Shown piece after piece: positions 62,162 through 64,000 of a stretch of 64,000 bases of DNA (the stretch's first letter is position 1; every line of letters begins with the position of its first letter). The notes beneath the pieces were generated by a model, which did not search any database, was not told where the DNA came from, and saw only the letters and a list, made by a program, of their open reading frames with translations. The position numbers were made by a program, and so were the translations under genes. Source of the DNA: Molanna angustata (lineage: Eukaryota > Arthropoda > Insecta > Trichoptera > Molannidae); NCBI GenBank assembly GCA_963576475.1, contig OY754972.1:14000811-14064810 (forward strand), written 5' to 3'.

Positions 62162-63910
62162 ACCAGCAAATATAGGGCAATAAACCAGCAAAGGAAAGAA
62201 TTCAAGCCAAGAACAACAGCATGCAGAAGCAAGGAAGGAGAAATTCTTAATGATAGAGACGATATACTGAAGCGATGGGCACAGCATTTTAATGAGCTGC
62301 TCAATGAGGGGGAACACACCACACCGGAGGAGCCAGAATTTATAACAACAGCAAATGCAGATTTCGGAGATGTGCCGGAACCCACTCTGGATGAAACTAT
62401 CAGAGCAATAAAATGTCTTAAAAATAATAAGTCTCCAGGCTGCGATGATATACCATCTGAACTATTAAAATATGGTGGCAGCAGGGCAGCTTCAAGTCTT
62501 CATCAAATCATCCATAAAATATGGGAAGCCGAAATAATGCCAAGAGACTGGGATAATGGCCTGATCTGTCCCTTGCATAAGAAAGGGGATGCTTTGAACT
62601 GCTCAAACTTCCGAGGTATCACACTGTTGTGCACAGCATACAAAGTACTTGCTGGAATCCTATTCACGAGATTACTCCCATTTGTGGAGGAAATGGTGGG
62701 ACAATATCAGAGTGGATTCCGACCGGGTAGGTCAACTATTGACCAAATATTCACACTGCGGCAGATACTCGAAAAAACGCTGGAGCATAATGTTGAAACA
62801 CATCACCTGTTTGTGGACTTCAAGGCTGCATATGACAGTGTCAACAGAATTAAGCTCCACGAGGCAATGATGGAGTTGGCCATCCCCCCTAAACTTGTGT
62901 GCCTTGTCGGAATGACCATGTCCAATACATACTGCAGTGTAAAAATACAGTGTAGCACCTCGGAACATTTCACAACATATAGAGGGCTCCGACAAGGCGA
63001 TGCATTGGCATGCTTGTTATTTAATATTGTCCTGGAAAGAGCTGTTAGAGACTCAGGCATAGAGACAACAGGAACAATTTTCAGAAAGTCGAGTCAATTA
63101 CTTGCATATGCAGACGATATCGATATTATATCTAGAACGTTGCCTTGCATGAAGGATAACTTCTTGAGACTTGAGTCTGCAGCCAATAACATGGGTCTAA
63201 AGATCAACGCTTCAAAGACAAAATACATGGCAACAAGAAAAGCATCACTGAATAGCATCACCGTAAGAAACGAGTCAATATCAGTGGGAACCCATCAGCT
63301 AGAAGCCGTTGAATCATTCACATACCTGGGATCTCTTGTTACAGCGGACAACAACACCAGTGCGGAAATAAGGGCAAGACTTGCCGCGGCAAATAGATGC
63401 TATTATGGCCTGCTAAAGCACTTAAGGTCACGACTCATCTCTCGTAAAACAAAAACCCTCATTTACAAAACTCTTCTTAGACCGGTCATGACATATGCAT
63501 CAGAATGCTGGACATTGACCAAGAAGGACGAAAATGCATTGTTGGTGTTCGAAAGGAAAATACTTCGCAAAATATTTGGTCCTACCTGTGAAGGAGGATC
63601 TTGGAGGATCCGGTTTAACCACGAGCTAGAAATAATGTATGGCGAACCGAACGTTGTCCAATACATCAAAATACAACGTCTACGTTGGCTCGGACACGTT
63701 TGTAGAATGGAGGATAACCGGGTCCCAAAGAAAGTATTGGACACCTGTCCTGAAGGAAGAAGAAGCAGAGGGAGACCTAGGATGAGATGGCTGGACGACA
63801 TCGAGGGCAATATAAGAGCGATCGGATAGACAAACTGGAGGAGACTTGCTGTCGACAGGGCGGGATGGAGGCAGTTTCTTGAGGAGGCCAAGGCTCGCAC
63901 CGGGCTGTAG
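62162..63910 (+). pseudogene. RTE-like LINE reverse transcriptase, 5'-truncated with in-frame stop
   Basis: The frame is open from 62162, with no proper start (5' endonuclease lost), to a TAG at 63827-63829. Seen: 'NNKSPGCDDIPSELLKYGG' (RT start), 'SGFRPGRSTIDQIF', 'LFVDFKAAYDSV' (motif A), 'GLRQGDALACLLFNIVLE' (motif B), YADD at 63107-63118 (motif C), a 'FTYLGSLV' thumb region and the C-terminal 'LRWLGHVCRMEDNRVPKK' and 'GRPRMRWLDDIEGN'. After the TAG the frame stays open for 26 more codons with the expected family C-terminus ('NWRRLAVDRAGWRQFLEEAK') up to TAG 63908-63910, so the first stop is a mutation. GC content is higher than the surroundings, and the copy is young but inactive. Confidence 0.9.
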
Positions 63911-63929
63911 CGCCATTGCTGATGATGAA

Positions 63930-64000
63930 ACATATTTTTACTCTCCACACTATGGAATAGTGGAGAGTCATGATTTCACAATTTTTAAGCGTATTTTTTA
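63930..64000 (+). repeat. Dispersed repeat family A, left part, runs off window
   Basis: 'ttttactctccacactatgg' and 'cacaatttttaagcgtatt' match 36945-37015. Directly follows the RTE-like copy. Confidence 0.65.

Overview
The window looks like a repeat-rich, AT-rich insect nuclear genome, most probably Lepidoptera. The basis is the density and type of non-LTR retrotransposon tails (including the 'ggggtaggcagag' 3' end), tRNA-headed SINEs, frequent 'taggtacctac'-like words, MITEs, and Penelope-like elements (PLEs). The species call is inference. I recognise no complete host gene. One spliced exon (27537-27744, minus) and one 134-codon ORF (48361-48765, plus) are the only candidates for non-repeat coding sequence.

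Layout. 1-5561 is a block that returns at 17048-22590. The only difference I saw was an (AT)n tract 18 bp shorter in the second copy. The first copy is cut by a 200-N gap (5562-5761). Each block holds a ~0.5 kb unit with a long (AT)n tail, twice. Between the blocks, 7251-15123 is a composite PLE insertion: one inverted 5'-truncated copy followed by two full-length head-to-tail copies (period 2637 bp), almost identical in sequence. It is followed by an old LINE fragment and a 258-bp tandem duplication. 23-32 kb holds decayed LINEs, SINEs, MITEs and a coding-frame minisatellite. 32-40 kb holds several well-bounded DNA transposons (Harbinger-like, TA-flanked, hAT-like) and a diverged PLE remnant with inverted arms and a nested SINE. 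40-64 kb is LINE tails (at least five families), SINEs, minisatellites, a TTTA-rich tract and, at the right edge, a 5'-truncated RTE-like reverse transcriptase with an in-frame stop.

How it works together. The recent PLE encodes an 826-residue protein with PLE-type reverse transcriptase and a C-terminal GIY-YIG endonuclease. Each pseudo-LTR carries a hammerhead-ribozyme-like motif. In the tandem array the predicted cleavage sites are exactly one unit apart, so a read-through transcript could self-process into 2637-nt RNAs each holding one whole ORF. The same ribozyme layout, with different but still paired stems, is found in a second PLE remnant (35265-35306, minus) and, decayed, in a third (23069-23108, minus). 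The covariation inside one window is the strongest evidence that the fold is real. Stem III is palindromic and almost loop-less, which fits a ribozyme acting as a dimer.
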